This document shows, one piece after another, positions 57,301-64,000 of a stretch of 64,000 nt of DNA. The translations under genes were made by a program, and so were the position numbers. Each line of letters starts with the position of its first letter. Within the stretch, counting starts at the first letter, position 1. The notes below the pieces were generated by a model. It saw nothing but the letters and a program-made list of their open reading frames with translations. It was not told the origin of the DNA and made no database searches. This stretch comes from Pseudofrankia inefficax (lineage in GTDB: Bacteria; Actinomycetota; Actinomycetes; Frankiales; Frankiaceae). The DNA lies in the NCBI RefSeq assembly GCF_000166135.1, contig NC_014666.1, positions 558,001 through 622,000 of the forward strand, written 5' to 3'.

Positions 57301-57605
57301 GCGTCGAGCACCTCGGCGGTGCAGTAGCGGGCGACCCGGCGGGCGACCTCGGCCTCACGCCGGAACCGGGCCCGGTACTCGGGGTCGTCGGCCAGCTCGG
57401 CGCGCACGATCTTGACGGCGACCCGACGGCCGGTCGGGGATCGGCCCAGGTAGACGGTGCCCATGCCGCCCTCGCCGAGGCGGCGCAGCAGCTGGTAGCC
57501 GTCGAGCTCGCGCGGGTCCGACGGGCGCAACGGGCTGCCCGGCAGCTGCGTCGCCCGCGCCGGTGGGCGCGCCAACGCACGCGACGCGCCTCCGCGTGAG
57601 TCCAC
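54339..57605 (-). CDS. PknB-type Ser/Thr protein kinase with five PASTA domains
   Basis: A 1088-residue membrane kinase. GTG 57605 follows a G-rich stretch and starts about 30 residues before the kinase fold; the frame is open upstream. Kinase landmarks: LGEGGMGTVYLGR, VAVKIV, VHRDLKPSNVLL, VIDFGVAW and GTPAFMAPEQARG (residues about 32-290). A low-complexity Ala/Ser/Asp/Gly linker of nearly 390 residues follows. Then come one transmembrane helix (WTTVISAFSVIVALAAVGVA, about 680-702), five PASTA repeats, and a Pro/Ser/Thr tail. The PASTA part should bind muropeptides outside the cell. It is not in the usual rodA-pbpA-pknB division operon, so it is a second or accessory kinase of this type. Confidence 0.9.
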   Translation of the reverse strand: MDSRGGASRALARPPARATQLPGSPLRPSDPRELDGYQLLRRLGEGGMGTVYLGRSPTGRRVAVKIVRAELADDPEYRARFRREAEVARRVARYCTAEVLDAVDPPDGAPYLVTEFVDGPPLSQTVSRRGPLGSADVERVAVSVASALTVIHAAGLVHRDLKPSNVLLSQFGPRVIDFGVAWAPDSVAVTRDLVVGTPAFMAPEQARGQRVTSAADIFSWGGLIIFAATGRRPFGGGAVPAVLYRIVNSDPDLDGLDEGLTEVVRDAMRRDPAERPTAAEIVNRLQALSTIRATTPIWVTPPASEPVAAESGALAQAGTAANGAEPNGAAPAADSAGTDAAGSDAASSGAAEPVTPADGSGGGLGEDAPAVNAGAAGESAASAESEADAGSSAGAEAAATGVPAADGTDAASSDTSDAGAGTPAAGVVSAAAAQDGTDPAANADQAGTGAGSAARTGTAAGSPGADAAEDGSQGDSSVGDSSLGDGTLGDGASAADAGAHVSATADDSQGPADDAVSEPGADMAGDDEDPPTVGSGPIPVAGLNDDFTFGDLSVWGDDGTELTVGYLARLGSVGEELDDSDDHGFRDLDYTDFDSASGLDSDGLEYADFDDGSGGVNRISQRTVTLRGDSPRGPGRTLETLSLNGLDDSGRSTWPPPRRRGPLAALARWFPGFAPGGRIPWTTVISAFSVIVALAAVGVAAAAAVDSSGRSANATLAAQLTIPNNLVGLSVKEAEARLHAAGFAHLQFEMTPDLKPKGTVLSVQPGEGIEIEASDTVTLVVSAGLDSVKIPQVVGLTDSAARSNLQDAGLTVVVRSISGPASVSPGHVAAIFPAAGVEVPPGSSVTILVVVPAGTKSLASVPNVIGMTTNDAQDALHKAGFTDIAISSVAASEPAGTVTASDPAANTTTAKNATVTLTVSTGPGQTAVPDVAGRTQADAEAALAQAGLVATVRQDPGPSTITAGLVETVDPAPGSKVPVHAEVTITVVSTQVAMPDARGRQRADAERLLTSYGLTVTVTQQSSSAAPGTVLTQSTTPGAMIGRGSNVTLVVAKAADSPTSPPTSPSPPPTSPPPTGPTSPSPPASATA

Positions 57606-57628
57606 GTCCCCCCCGTTGACCAGAGAAA

Positions 57629-57767
57629 TGTCGGACGGCCGCGCGTCCCACTGTGAGGACGCCCCAGGCGACAGTTTGGTTGTCTTCTGTCGTATACCTG
57701 ACACGTCCGACAACCCCTGACACCGACTCGCCGGGAGGCCCCCGCCGGCCACGCTGCGTGTCCGACA
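57629..57767. promoter_or_regulatory. Repeated GTCCGACA motifs upstream of the PASTA kinase
   Basis: GTCCGACA occurs at 57705-57712 and 57760-57767, and in inverted form (TGTCGGAC) at 57629-57636. Read on the minus strand, two copies of GTGTCAGG also lie near 57700-57722. The region is the presumed promoter of the leftward kinase gene and is less G+C-rich than its surroundings (GTATAC at about 57692). It may bind a regulator; none is identified. Confidence 0.35.
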
Positions 57768-57811
57768 AGGAGCGTGCGCCGCCGCCGGGGTCGTGCGGAA
57801 CCGGCCGTGGG

Positions 57812-58204
57812 TCAGGCCGGTTGGATCATGTCCCAGCGGTTGCCGGCGAGGTCGAGGAAGACCACGACCCGGCCGTACGGCTCGTCGCGCGGCTCACCGA
57901 GGAAGGTGACGTTCGCGGCCAGCATCCGCTGGTAGCTCGCCTCGAAGTCGTCGACGTGCAGGAAGAAGCCGACGCGACCGGCCGCCTGGTGACCCACGGC
58001 AGCGGACTGCGCCGGCCCGTCGGCACGCGCGAGCAGGATCGAGGTCTCGGCGCCTGGCGGGCGGACCACCACCCAGCGCTTGGGCCGCCCGTCGTTGGTC
58101 GTCGCCGGCGAGTCCTCGACCAGCTCGAAGCCGAGCACCTCGGTGAAGAAGACGATCGCGGGGTCGTACTCGTCGACGAGCACCATCACCTGGGCGAGCT
58201 TCAC
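57812..58204 (-). CDS. VOC-family (glyoxalase/bleomycin-resistance-like) protein
   Basis: A 130-residue protein from GTG 58204, beginning KLAQVMVLVDEYDPAIVFFTEVLGFELVED, the classical first beta-alpha-beta unit. A second unit follows (GRVGFFLHVDDFEASYQRMLAANVTFLGEP and YGRVVVFLDLAGNRWDMIQ). The metal-binding pattern is incomplete: the usual first His is Gln (AQVMV) and the final Glu is Asp (RWDMIQ), so a metal-dependent glyoxalase is doubtful. It may instead bind a ligand. Confidence 0.82.
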   Translation of the reverse strand: MKLAQVMVLVDEYDPAIVFFTEVLGFELVEDSPATTNDGRPKRWVVVRPPGAETSILLARADGPAQSAAVGHQAAGRVGFFLHVDDFEASYQRMLAANVTFLGEPRDEPYGRVVVFLDLAGNRWDMIQPA

Positions 58205-58243
58205 CGCACGACCCTAGCCAAAAGGCACCGGGCGGCGCGCGGG

Positions 58244-58966
58244 TCAGGGAGCGCCGGTGGCCTGGGCGGCGAAGTCGAAGACCAGCCGGTCGGGTTTGGC
58301 CAGCTCGGTCACCCGGTAGCCGGCGACGCCCGAGAGGCCGATGCCGAAGTGGACGTAGCCCTCGAAGTCGCCGGCCAGCGCGATCTGCCGCACGGCCGGC
58401 AGGCCACCACCGTCGATCGGGCTCGTCACGGTCGGCTGGCCGGCAGCGTCGTGCGCGGCGGCCGGGGTCAGCACGATCTGGAAGAACGCCTGCCCGGCGA
58501 GCGCCATCGCGGTGCCCTGGCCTGGCTTGAGCACCTGGTTGACGTACTGCGCGGTGTAGCCCGGCAGCCCGCCGGTGAACTCGAACACCACCCGGTCGAA
58601 GCTGAGCCCGTCCGCGATGTCGTGCCCGGCGGTCACGTTGACCAGCTCGGGCGGCGGTGTCGTCGACCGGACCTTGGACGTCGGCCCGCTCGGCCAGGCC
58701 GGCGCGCTCGGCGCCTGCGCCTCACTGGGGCTCGGCCGCGGTGTCGCGACCTGGCTGGACGTCGCCGTCGGGCCGCCGCTGGACGTGGCCGGCGTCGAGG
58801 GCGCGGCTGAGCCGCCGCTGGAGCAGCCCGCGAGGACGCCGACGACGAGCGCCAGCACGGGCAGAACGGCGCGGGCGCCTGGCCGTCGGGCCGCCAGGAC
58901 CCGCGTCGCCGGCGCGGTCGGAGGCGGGGAGGCGAGCGAGCGGGTCCGTGAGCTGGTTGACGGCAT
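58244..58966 (-). CDS. Lipoprotein with AMIN-like C-terminal domain
   Basis: A 240-residue protein. ATG 58966 is chosen because GGAGG precedes it at 6 nt. A long basic N-region leads to the hydrophobic core VLPVLALVVGVLAGCSS with lipobox LAGC. A Ser/Thr/Pro linker of about 60 residues precedes a domain starting DRVVFEFTGGLPGYTAQYVNQVL and ending YRVTELAKPDRLVFDFAA. This is the pattern of AMIN-like domains, which in amidases and secretins bind peptidoglycan. A cell-wall-associated role is likely, but no enzyme domain is present. Confidence 0.8.
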   Translation of the reverse strand: MPSTSSRTRSLASPPPTAPATRVLAARRPGARAVLPVLALVVGVLAGCSSGGSAAPSTPATSSGGPTATSSQVATPRPSPSEAQAPSAPAWPSGPTSKVRSTTPPPELVNVTAGHDIADGLSFDRVVFEFTGGLPGYTAQYVNQVLKPGQGTAMALAGQAFFQIVLTPAAAHDAAGQPTVTSPIDGGGLPAVRQIALAGDFEGYVHFGIGLSGVAGYRVTELAKPDRLVFDFAAQATGAP

Positions 58967-59139
58967 GACGGCCTCCGACCTGATGCCCGGCCCGCCGAAC
59001 CGGCGGCTCCCGGGAGCGCTGAGGGTACGCCCGCGGCGGCGCCCATACGGCGGGAATGTCCTCATGCTGACGGCCGCGGCACCGCCGGGCCAGGCCCGGA
59101 CGGCCCGTCCTCGCCCTACCCTGCGGACCCGGTCTTCGC

Positions 59140-62100
59140 TCATGGCGCCGCGGCCACCGCGATGACCCGGGTACCGGCCGCGGCGGTCGCCCCGGTCGTG
59201 ATGGCGTCGCCGAAGGCCTGCGCGCCGCCGGCGGTGTCAAGGAGCCAGTAGCCGCGGCCGCTGGGGGTGGCCGCGATGCCGACGACGGTGCTCGACCCGG
59301 ACGCCGAGCCGTAGCCGCCGGCGCCACCGTGCGCGCTGACGAGGCCGGCCGCGGTGACCGTCCAGTAGCCGGCCCCGGTCGGTGACGCGGCGATGCCGAC
59401 GGACCGCTGCGGGCCGGTCGCCGGGCCGGTCGGCTGCGCGCCAGGGGCGATCGCCTCGGCGTCCCCGAACGGGTAGACCCCGCCGGCGGCGTCGAGGAGC
59501 CAGTAGCCACCGCCGGTCGGGGTGGCCGCGATGCCGACGACCGGCGCCCCGGGCGCCGAGAGCAGCGACCCGTAGCCGGTCAGCGTGCCGTGCGGGACGA
59601 CGGTGCCGGTGGCGGTGACCGTCCAGTACCCGCCACCGGTCGGCCCCGCGGCGGCCGCCACGACCGTGCCGGTGCCGGCCGCGGCCGGCACGGCGGGCGC
59701 GTCGCCAACCGGTCGGCCGGCGCCGGTGGCGTCGACCAGCCAGTAGCCCCGGCCGGTCGCGGTCGGCGCGATCGCGACAGCGCCGGGGTCGGCGCCGGTG
59801 CTGGCGACCGCCTGGGCGGTGCCACGGGCGAGCACCGTGCCGTCGGCGGTGAGCAGCCAGAACCCCGGTGGCCGTGGCGAGCCCTGGTCGGGCGGGGTCG
59901 GCGCGTGGCCCGGAGACGGAGTCGGCGTCGCGGGGCCGGTCGGATGGCCTGGCGCGCCGGCCGAGCCGCTGGGCGGACCGGTAGGCGCGGGCGCCGTCGT
60001 CGGCTGGGCCGCCGGCGGGTCGGCGGGCCCCGGTGCCCCGTCCCCGGCCTGGTTCGGCGACTGTCCGTCGACGCCCGCCCCGGACGCCGCCTGCGAGCCC
60101 CCGGTGCCGACACCACCGCCCGCACCGGCCTGGTCGGTGCCGCCGGTCTGGCCGCCGCCGGGTCCGCCCGAGCCCGTCGGCTCGCCCGGCGTCTGCTGAC
60201 CGGCGGTCGGCTCCGGCTGTGGCGGGGCCGCGGTGTTGCTGGCCGGCGGCTCGGGCTGGCCGGGGCCCGTCGGCCGGTTCCCGGTCGGCTCGCCGGTCTG
60301 CCCACCCGGCTGTCCGCCGCCACGGCCGTTTCCAGCCCCGGTCCGGTCGTCGCCCCGCCCGCCGGTGCCCCGGCCCGTGCCGTCCGCTCGGCCGCCGCCG
60401 TCGCCTCGCGTACCGGGTCGGCTGGACGGGGTCCAGCCGGGCCAGATCAGGCCCGGCCGGCCGCCGGACCCCGTGCCGCCTGCCCCCGTGCCGCCGCCCT
60501 GGGACGACGACTGGCTGGCCGTCGGCGTCGGGCCGGGTGGCAGCGGGCGCGGGGTGTTCGTGCGGAGGCCTCCCGGCAGGGCCGCGCCGAACTTCAGCAG
60601 GGTCCGCCGGCTGGCGCCGTTGACCAGGACGACGGTCGGGCCGGTCTCGTCATTGATCCAGAGCTGGCCGCTCTGGACGTCCAGGCTGATCCGCGACGGG
60701 GTGCCGACCGGCGCGACCGGCACCGGCGCGGCGAACCGGGCCGTCTTCGGGTCGAAGTCCCAGACGACGCCGGCATTCGAGTCGGGCACGTAGACCTGGC
60801 CGTCGTGGGAGACCGGCGCTCCGACCTGGTGCCCGGCGCCGGTGCCCGTGCCGGTCGCCGCCGCGAGGGCGGACACGTCGACGTCCGCCGCTCCGACGGC
60901 CGGCAACGTCGTCGTGCTGACCCGCCCGGTGGCGAGGTCCGCGAGCAGCAACTCGCCGTTCGCCGGCTGGGCGAGCGCCAGGACCTGGCCGTCTGTGCTG
61001 GTCGGCAGGAGCAGCCGGGCCGCGGCCCCGGAGGTCGCCGGGGCGTCCGGAAGCCGGATCGCGGCGTCGGCGTGGTCCATCGCGAGGCGGACGACCGTGC
61101 CGGCCGTCTGGTCGACGACCACCGCGGACCCGGCGACCGTCGTGACGTCGAGCCGGTCGCCCGCCGGCGCCACCGGAACCGGCGTCCCCGGCGTCCCGGC
61201 GCGGACCGGGACGACCGTGCCGGCACTCGCGACCGGCACCCACAGCGTCCCGTCCGGCGTCTGGGCCGCGGTCCCCAGCCCGGCCGGGAAGGTGATCGGC
61301 GCGCCGAGCTGGGCCAGCGTGCGCGGGTCGAGGCGGATCACCCGGCCGGTGGCGGCGTCCACCGCGTAGGCGTCCCCGGCCGCGGCGAGCACGACGGCCC
61401 CGGGCGGCAGCGCGACCGAGGCGCTGATCGTCAGCAGCGACGGGTCGACCAGCCAGACGGTGCCCGCGAGATCGTCCACGACGATCACGGCTTCGGCCTG
61501 GTCCGACGGCCAGCCGGCGCCGAGGTCCGCCGCTGCCCCGGTAGCGGCGGCTCCCGGCGCCCGCGCGGCGGCGGCCGACGGGGTCGGCGTCGTGGCGGAC
61601 GCCGACGGGCGGGTCCCGGCCGGCCCGGACGGCGCCGCGTCGGTGGGAGCCGCGGCGGCCGGCCGGGCGAAGCCGGTCAGCACGGTCAGCGGGTGCCCGG
61701 CCGCGCCGGGGAGCGTCACCGCCGCGTCGGCCTGCCCGGACGGCCCGTTGACGTGGAACAGCAGACCGAGCCGCTCGCTCGCGAGCCAGCCGCCGCCGTC
61801 CGACAGCGTCAACGCCACCGAGTGGGAGCCGCGGCCGAGCGCCGCCGCGCCACCGACCGCGACAAGCGCGAGCGCCGCGGCGATCGACGTCAGCCGGCGG
61901 GCCCGGCCCGACGGTGCCGGCTCGTCCCGCGGCCCGCCATTCTGTTCGGCGTGCTCGTCGCCGGGCGCCGCGGCCGGACCCGCGAGCGGGCCGAGGCCCG
62001 CCAGCCCGCTGGAGCCGGGCGTTCCGACGGGGCCGGCCGAACTGGGCGCGGGCGGTCCGCTTCGCGGTGTGCGGGTCACGGCACGTGTGACGGCCGGCCA

Positions 62101-62154
62101 GCCAGACGGGTTGCGAGCCGCGCGGGACCAGATGCTCGTCGGTAGCCGGCTCAC
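59140..62154 (-). CDS. Large membrane-anchored protein with two beta-propeller-like regions
   Basis: A 1004-residue protein from GTG 62154. A cytoplasmic Pro/Gly-rich N-terminus of about 85 residues is followed by one transmembrane helix (LTSIAAALALVAVGGAAAL). An external region of about 400 residues has propeller-like strands (GTVWLVDPSLLTISASVALPPGAV, DGTLWVPVASAGTVVPV). A Gly/Pro/Thr/Ser linker follows (about 530-760). Six C-terminal repeats read roughly G-Y-W-x-x-x-A-x-G-x-V-x-x-x-G (for example GYWLLDAAGGVYPFGDA). Large membrane proteins of this kind occur beside MoxR and DUF58 genes in actinobacteria, and here those genes are divergent. The function is unknown; protein-protein or cell-wall contact is likely. 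Confidence 0.78.
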   Translation of the reverse strand: MSRLPTSIWSRAARNPSGWPAVTRAVTRTPRSGPPAPSSAGPVGTPGSSGLAGLGPLAGPAAAPGDEHAEQNGGPRDEPAPSGRARRLTSIAAALALVAVGGAAALGRGSHSVALTLSDGGGWLASERLGLLFHVNGPSGQADAAVTLPGAAGHPLTVLTGFARPAAAAPTDAAPSGPAGTRPSASATTPTPSAAAARAPGAAATGAAADLGAGWPSDQAEAVIVVDDLAGTVWLVDPSLLTISASVALPPGAVVLAAAGDAYAVDAATGRVIRLDPRTLAQLGAPITFPAGLGTAAQTPDGTLWVPVASAGTVVPVRAGTPGTPVPVAPAGDRLDVTTVAGSAVVVDQTAGTVVRLAMDHADAAIRLPDAPATSGAAARLLLPTSTDGQVLALAQPANGELLLADLATGRVSTTTLPAVGAADVDVSALAAATGTGTGAGHQVGAPVSHDGQVYVPDSNAGVVWDFDPKTARFAAPVPVAPVGTPSRISLDVQSGQLWINDETGPTVVLVNGASRRTLLKFGAALPGGLRTNTPRPLPPGPTPTASQSSSQGGGTGAGGTGSGGRPGLIWPGWTPSSRPGTRGDGGGRADGTGRGTGGRGDDRTGAGNGRGGGQPGGQTGEPTGNRPTGPGQPEPPASNTAAPPQPEPTAGQQTPGEPTGSGGPGGGQTGGTDQAGAGGGVGTGGSQAASGAGVDGQSPNQAGDGAPGPADPPAAQPTTAPAPTGPPSGSAGAPGHPTGPATPTPSPGHAPTPPDQGSPRPPGFWLLTADGTVLARGTAQAVASTGADPGAVAIAPTATGRGYWLVDATGAGRPVGDAPAVPAAAGTGTVVAAAAGPTGGGYWTVTATGTVVPHGTLTGYGSLLSAPGAPVVGIAATPTGGGYWLLDAAGGVYPFGDAEAIAPGAQPTGPATGPQRSVGIAASPTGAGYWTVTAAGLVSAHGGAGGYGSASGSSTVVGIAATPSGRGYWLLDTAGGAQAFGDAITTGATAAAGTRVIAVAAAP

Positions 62155-62440
62155 GGGCGGGAGCTGCCGAAATCACCGAGCGGTCAACTTTCTCGGGCGT
62201 CGGAGACAACGAATGCCGGGGCGTCCTCGTCTGAACTGAGCGAACCGACTCGGGCCGCGGGGAAACCCGGCGGGCGCGCACACCGAGCCGGTTCCGGGCG
62301 GCTCCCCCCGCCGCCCGTGCGGGCGGGTCGCGCCGGCCGTCCCCCTCGGACGGTGCGACCCGCCTGCCACTCGCGGCGAAGCCGCGCGTCACGTCCGCCG
62401 GCCGCCGTGGCCTTCGGTAGCCGACAGCGTTCCCGCGACC

Positions 62441-62476
62441 CACGCAGCTCCCGCAGCCCACGCAGCTCCCGCAGCC
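62441..62476. repeat. 18-bp tandem duplication upstream of moxR
   Basis: CACGCAGCTCCCGCAGCC is present twice in a row (62441-62458 and 62459-62476), followed by CACGG. It lies in the 340-bp region 62155-62494 between the divergent propeller and moxR genes, which otherwise shows no gene. It is directly upstream of the ribosome binding site of the leader ORF at 62495. Confidence 0.7.
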
Positions 62477-62494
62477 CACGGAGGGAACCGCACC

Positions 62495-62533
62495 GTGACG
62501 ATCCCCGGCCCGATCCGCGGTGGCGCCCGATGA
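62495..62533 (+). CDS. Possible 12-residue leader peptide coupled to moxR
   Basis: GTG 62495 is preceded by GGAGGG (62480-62485) with 9 nt spacing, the best ribosome binding site in the region. It encodes MTIPGPIRGGAR and ends at TGA 62531-62533, which overlaps the moxR ATG (62530) in an ATGA. The moxR start itself has only a weak site, so ribosomes finishing this mini-ORF may re-initiate at moxR. It is too short to judge by composition and could be accidental. Confidence 0.4.
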   Translation: MTIPGPIRGGAR

Positions 62534-63495
62534 GCGCCGAGCTGGACATCTTCGCGACGGCCTTCTCCGACGTGGTCACGAACGTCGAACGGGTGATCCG
62601 CGGCAAGCGGGAGGCGATCGAGCTCGCGGTCATCTGCCTGTTCGCGGAGGGCCACCTGCTCGTCGAGGATGTGCCCGGCCTGGGCAAGACCACGCTGGCC
62701 CGCAGCCTCGCGGCGTCGGTCAACGCGAGCTCGCACCGGATCCAGTTCACTCCCGACCTGCTGCCCTCCGACATCACCGGCACCACGGTCTACAACCAGC
62801 GCCTCGGCGAGTTCGGCTTCCGGCCCGGCCCGGTCTTCGCGAACCTCGTCATCGGCGACGAGATCAACCGGGCGTCCCCGAAGACGCAGTCGGCGCTGCT
62901 CGAGGTGATGGAGGAGCGCTACGTCACCGTCGACGGCACCCGCTACCCGGTGCCGCTGCCGTTCATGGTCGTGGCGACGCAGAACCCGGTCGACATGGAC
63001 GGCACGTACGCGCTCCCGGAGGCCCAGGTCGACCGGTTCCTGATGCGGCTGCGCCTGGGCTACCCGAGCACCGAGGCCGAGCTGGAGATCCTGGAGAGCC
63101 GGCAGGTCGGCCGCCGGGTCGAGGACCTGTCCCCGGTGATGCGCGCCGAGGACGTCGTCACCCACAGCGAGCGGACCCTGTCGGTGCACGTGGCCCCGGC
63201 GCTGCGCCGCTACATCGTCGACCTGGTCGCCTCGACCCGGCGCATCCCGGACGTGCTGCGCCTCGGCGGGAGCCCGCGGGGCAGCGTCGCCCTGCTGCGG
63301 GCCGTCCAGGTGCGCGCCGCCTCGACCGGCCGGGAGTTCGCCACCCCGGACGACGTGAAGGCGCTCGCCGCCCCGGTGCTCGCGCACCGGCTGGTCCTCA
63401 GCCCTGAGACGGAGCTGAAGCGGGTCACCGCCGAGGATGTCGTCGCCGAGGTGCTGCGGGCGGTCCCGTCGCCGCGTCGGCTCATCGGCGTCTGA
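62530..63495 (+). CDS. MoxR-family AAA+ ATPase
   Basis: A 321-residue protein from ATG 62530. Walker A VPGLGKTTLARSLA, Walker B VIGDEINRASPKTQSALLEVMEE, sensor 1 VVATQNPVDMDGTYALPEAQVDRFLMRL and a lid domain with GGSPRGSVALLRA are all typical. The frame is open upstream without family similarity. MoxR ATPases act as chaperones on neighbouring DUF58/VWA proteins, and the next gene encodes DUF58. Confidence 0.95.
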   Translation: MSAELDIFATAFSDVVTNVERVIRGKREAIELAVICLFAEGHLLVEDVPGLGKTTLARSLAASVNASSHRIQFTPDLLPSDITGTTVYNQRLGEFGFRPGPVFANLVIGDEINRASPKTQSALLEVMEERYVTVDGTRYPVPLPFMVVATQNPVDMDGTYALPEAQVDRFLMRLRLGYPSTEAELEILESRQVGRRVEDLSPVMRAEDVVTHSERTLSVHVAPALRRYIVDLVASTRRIPDVLRLGGSPRGSVALLRAVQVRAASTGREFATPDDVKALAAPVLAHRLVLSPETELKRVTAEDVVAEVLRAVPSPRRLIGV

Positions 63496-63498
63496 CCG

Positions 63499-64000
63499 GT
63501 GGGCGCGGGAGCGGATACGGCGAGCCGACAGGCCCGAGACGAGGCGGCGACGGATGAGGTGCCGTCGACCGGCGTCGCGGCGGTCGCTCTGAGCGCGGAC
63601 GGACTGGCGCTCGGCGGCCCGGCGGCGGCCCCGAAGGAGGCGCCCGAGCAGCGGCCGACGGTGGTCACCCGGGTCACGCCGTTGGGCGTCGGAGTCCTCG
63701 CCACCGCCGTGGTGCTGGCGGCGGGTGCCTTCGTGCTGCGCTACGCCGAGCTCGCGGCCCTCGCCGCGGCGGCCCTCGCCGCGCTGCTGATCGCGGCGTT
63801 CGCGGTGGCCCGCCGGCCCCGCCTGCGGGCCACGTTGCGGGTCGGCCCCGCCGGGGTTCCGCGCGGCGAGCCGGCCACGCTCGTCGTCGAGCTGCGCAAT
63901 CCGCACCGGCGGCCGTCGCCGCGGGTGCGGGTCGAGATCCCGTGGAGCCACGGCGCCCGTGGCGCGGTCCCGGCGGCGGGTGCCGCCGGAACGATCGTCG
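63499..64000 (+). CDS. DUF58-family membrane protein (3' end outside window)
   Basis: GTG 63499 lies 3 nt after the moxR stop. The first 167 residues are seen: a hydrophilic N-terminus of about 55 residues, two hydrophobic helices (VTPLGVGVLATAVVLAAGAFV and ALAAAALAALLIAAFAVA), then RPRLRATLRVGPAGVPRGEPATLVVELRNP, the beta-rich start of the DUF58 extracytoplasmic part. It is the usual partner of MoxR. The window ends before the DUF58 core. Confidence 0.85.
   Translation, partial: MGAGADTASRQARDEAATDEVPSTGVAAVALSADGLALGGPAAAPKEAPEQRPTVVTRVTPLGVGVLATAVVLAAGAFVLRYAELAALAAAALAALLIAAFAVARRPRLRATLRVGPAGVPRGEPATLVVELRNPHRRPSPRVRVEIPWSHGARGAVPAAGAAGTIV

Noticed and set aside
59590-62145. An 851-codon plus-strand open frame opposite the propeller gene
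   Set aside because: Composition is that of an antisense shadow. The minus-strand frame shows a membrane helix and regular GYW repeats.
1-64000. tRNA, rRNA, insertion sequence, prophage or NRPS/PKS genes
   Set aside because: I looked through the gaps between genes and the protein frames and found no cloverleaf, ribosomal RNA, transposase, integrase or megasynthase signature. A tRNAscan-type search would settle the tRNA question.

Overview
The window is about 73% G+C by eye, uses GTG starts freely, has many 4-nt ATGA/GTGA overlaps between cistrons, and carries actinobacterial families (AfsR/SARP-type regulator, PASTA Ser/Thr kinase, LmeA/DUF2993, LpqC-type lipoprotein, F420/PPOX proteins, ChlID-type chelatase for cobalt). 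It is chromosomal sequence from a filamentous-type actinomycete. A Frankia-like genus is my best guess, but this is inference from overall style, not from a marker gene. I see no rRNA, tRNA, insertion sequence, phage gene or CRISPR array.

Layout. 1-4745: end of an ABC-F ATPase, an extended SDR with a C-terminal zinc-ribbon-like tail, a membrane protein, a 154-bp inverted-repeat element and a PPOX protein. 4904-10005: a DrrA/DrrB-type exporter facing an AfsR-like regulator across a strong hairpin. 10338-11612: a lipoprotein and an LmeA-like protein.

11696-29652 is the core: a nearly complete aerobic (late-cobalt) cobalamin locus. cobK-cobM-cobL run leftward. A cobalamin riboswitch at about 14711-14860 opens a rightward, translationally coupled operon: ChlI-ChlD fusion, cobO, cobB, cobD, cobQ, cobN, cobG, cobH and a cobI-cobJ fusion. 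cobF converges on its end. Together these genes take precorrin-2 to adenosylcobinamide-phosphate. cobA and the nucleotide-loop genes (cobU/S/T/C) are not in the window.

29811-47282 is accessory housekeeping. It holds a GNAT acetyltransferase flanked by two 73-bp palindromic repeats, an LpqC-like esterase, an HTH/membrane protein, a photolyase coupled to an SDR-DUF2867 gene, a GAF-like/EAL c-di-GMP phosphodiesterase, a sulfotransferase, a three-gene sugar operon (MGT glycosyltransferase, maltokinase-like kinase, SIS isomerase), a DedA-PAP2 fusion, an MFS pump, a HAD hydrolase and a membrane-PPOX fusion. A third 73-bp repeat follows.

47302-64000: a divergent DUF35/thiolase-fold pair that looks like a side-chain aldolase; a coupled pair made of a 1271-residue protein with repeated YbjN-like modules and a J-like/DUF3293 protein; a PASTA kinase; a VOC protein; an AMIN-like lipoprotein; a large membrane-anchored propeller protein; and, divergently, MoxR and DUF58 genes, the last cut by the window end.

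The strongest candidates for something undescribed are the 73-bp repeat family (three copies of identical length plus one half copy, two of them bracketing one gene), the YbjN-repeat/DUF3293 pair, the MGT-kinase-SIS operon, and a 12-codon leader ORF whose stop overlaps the moxR start.
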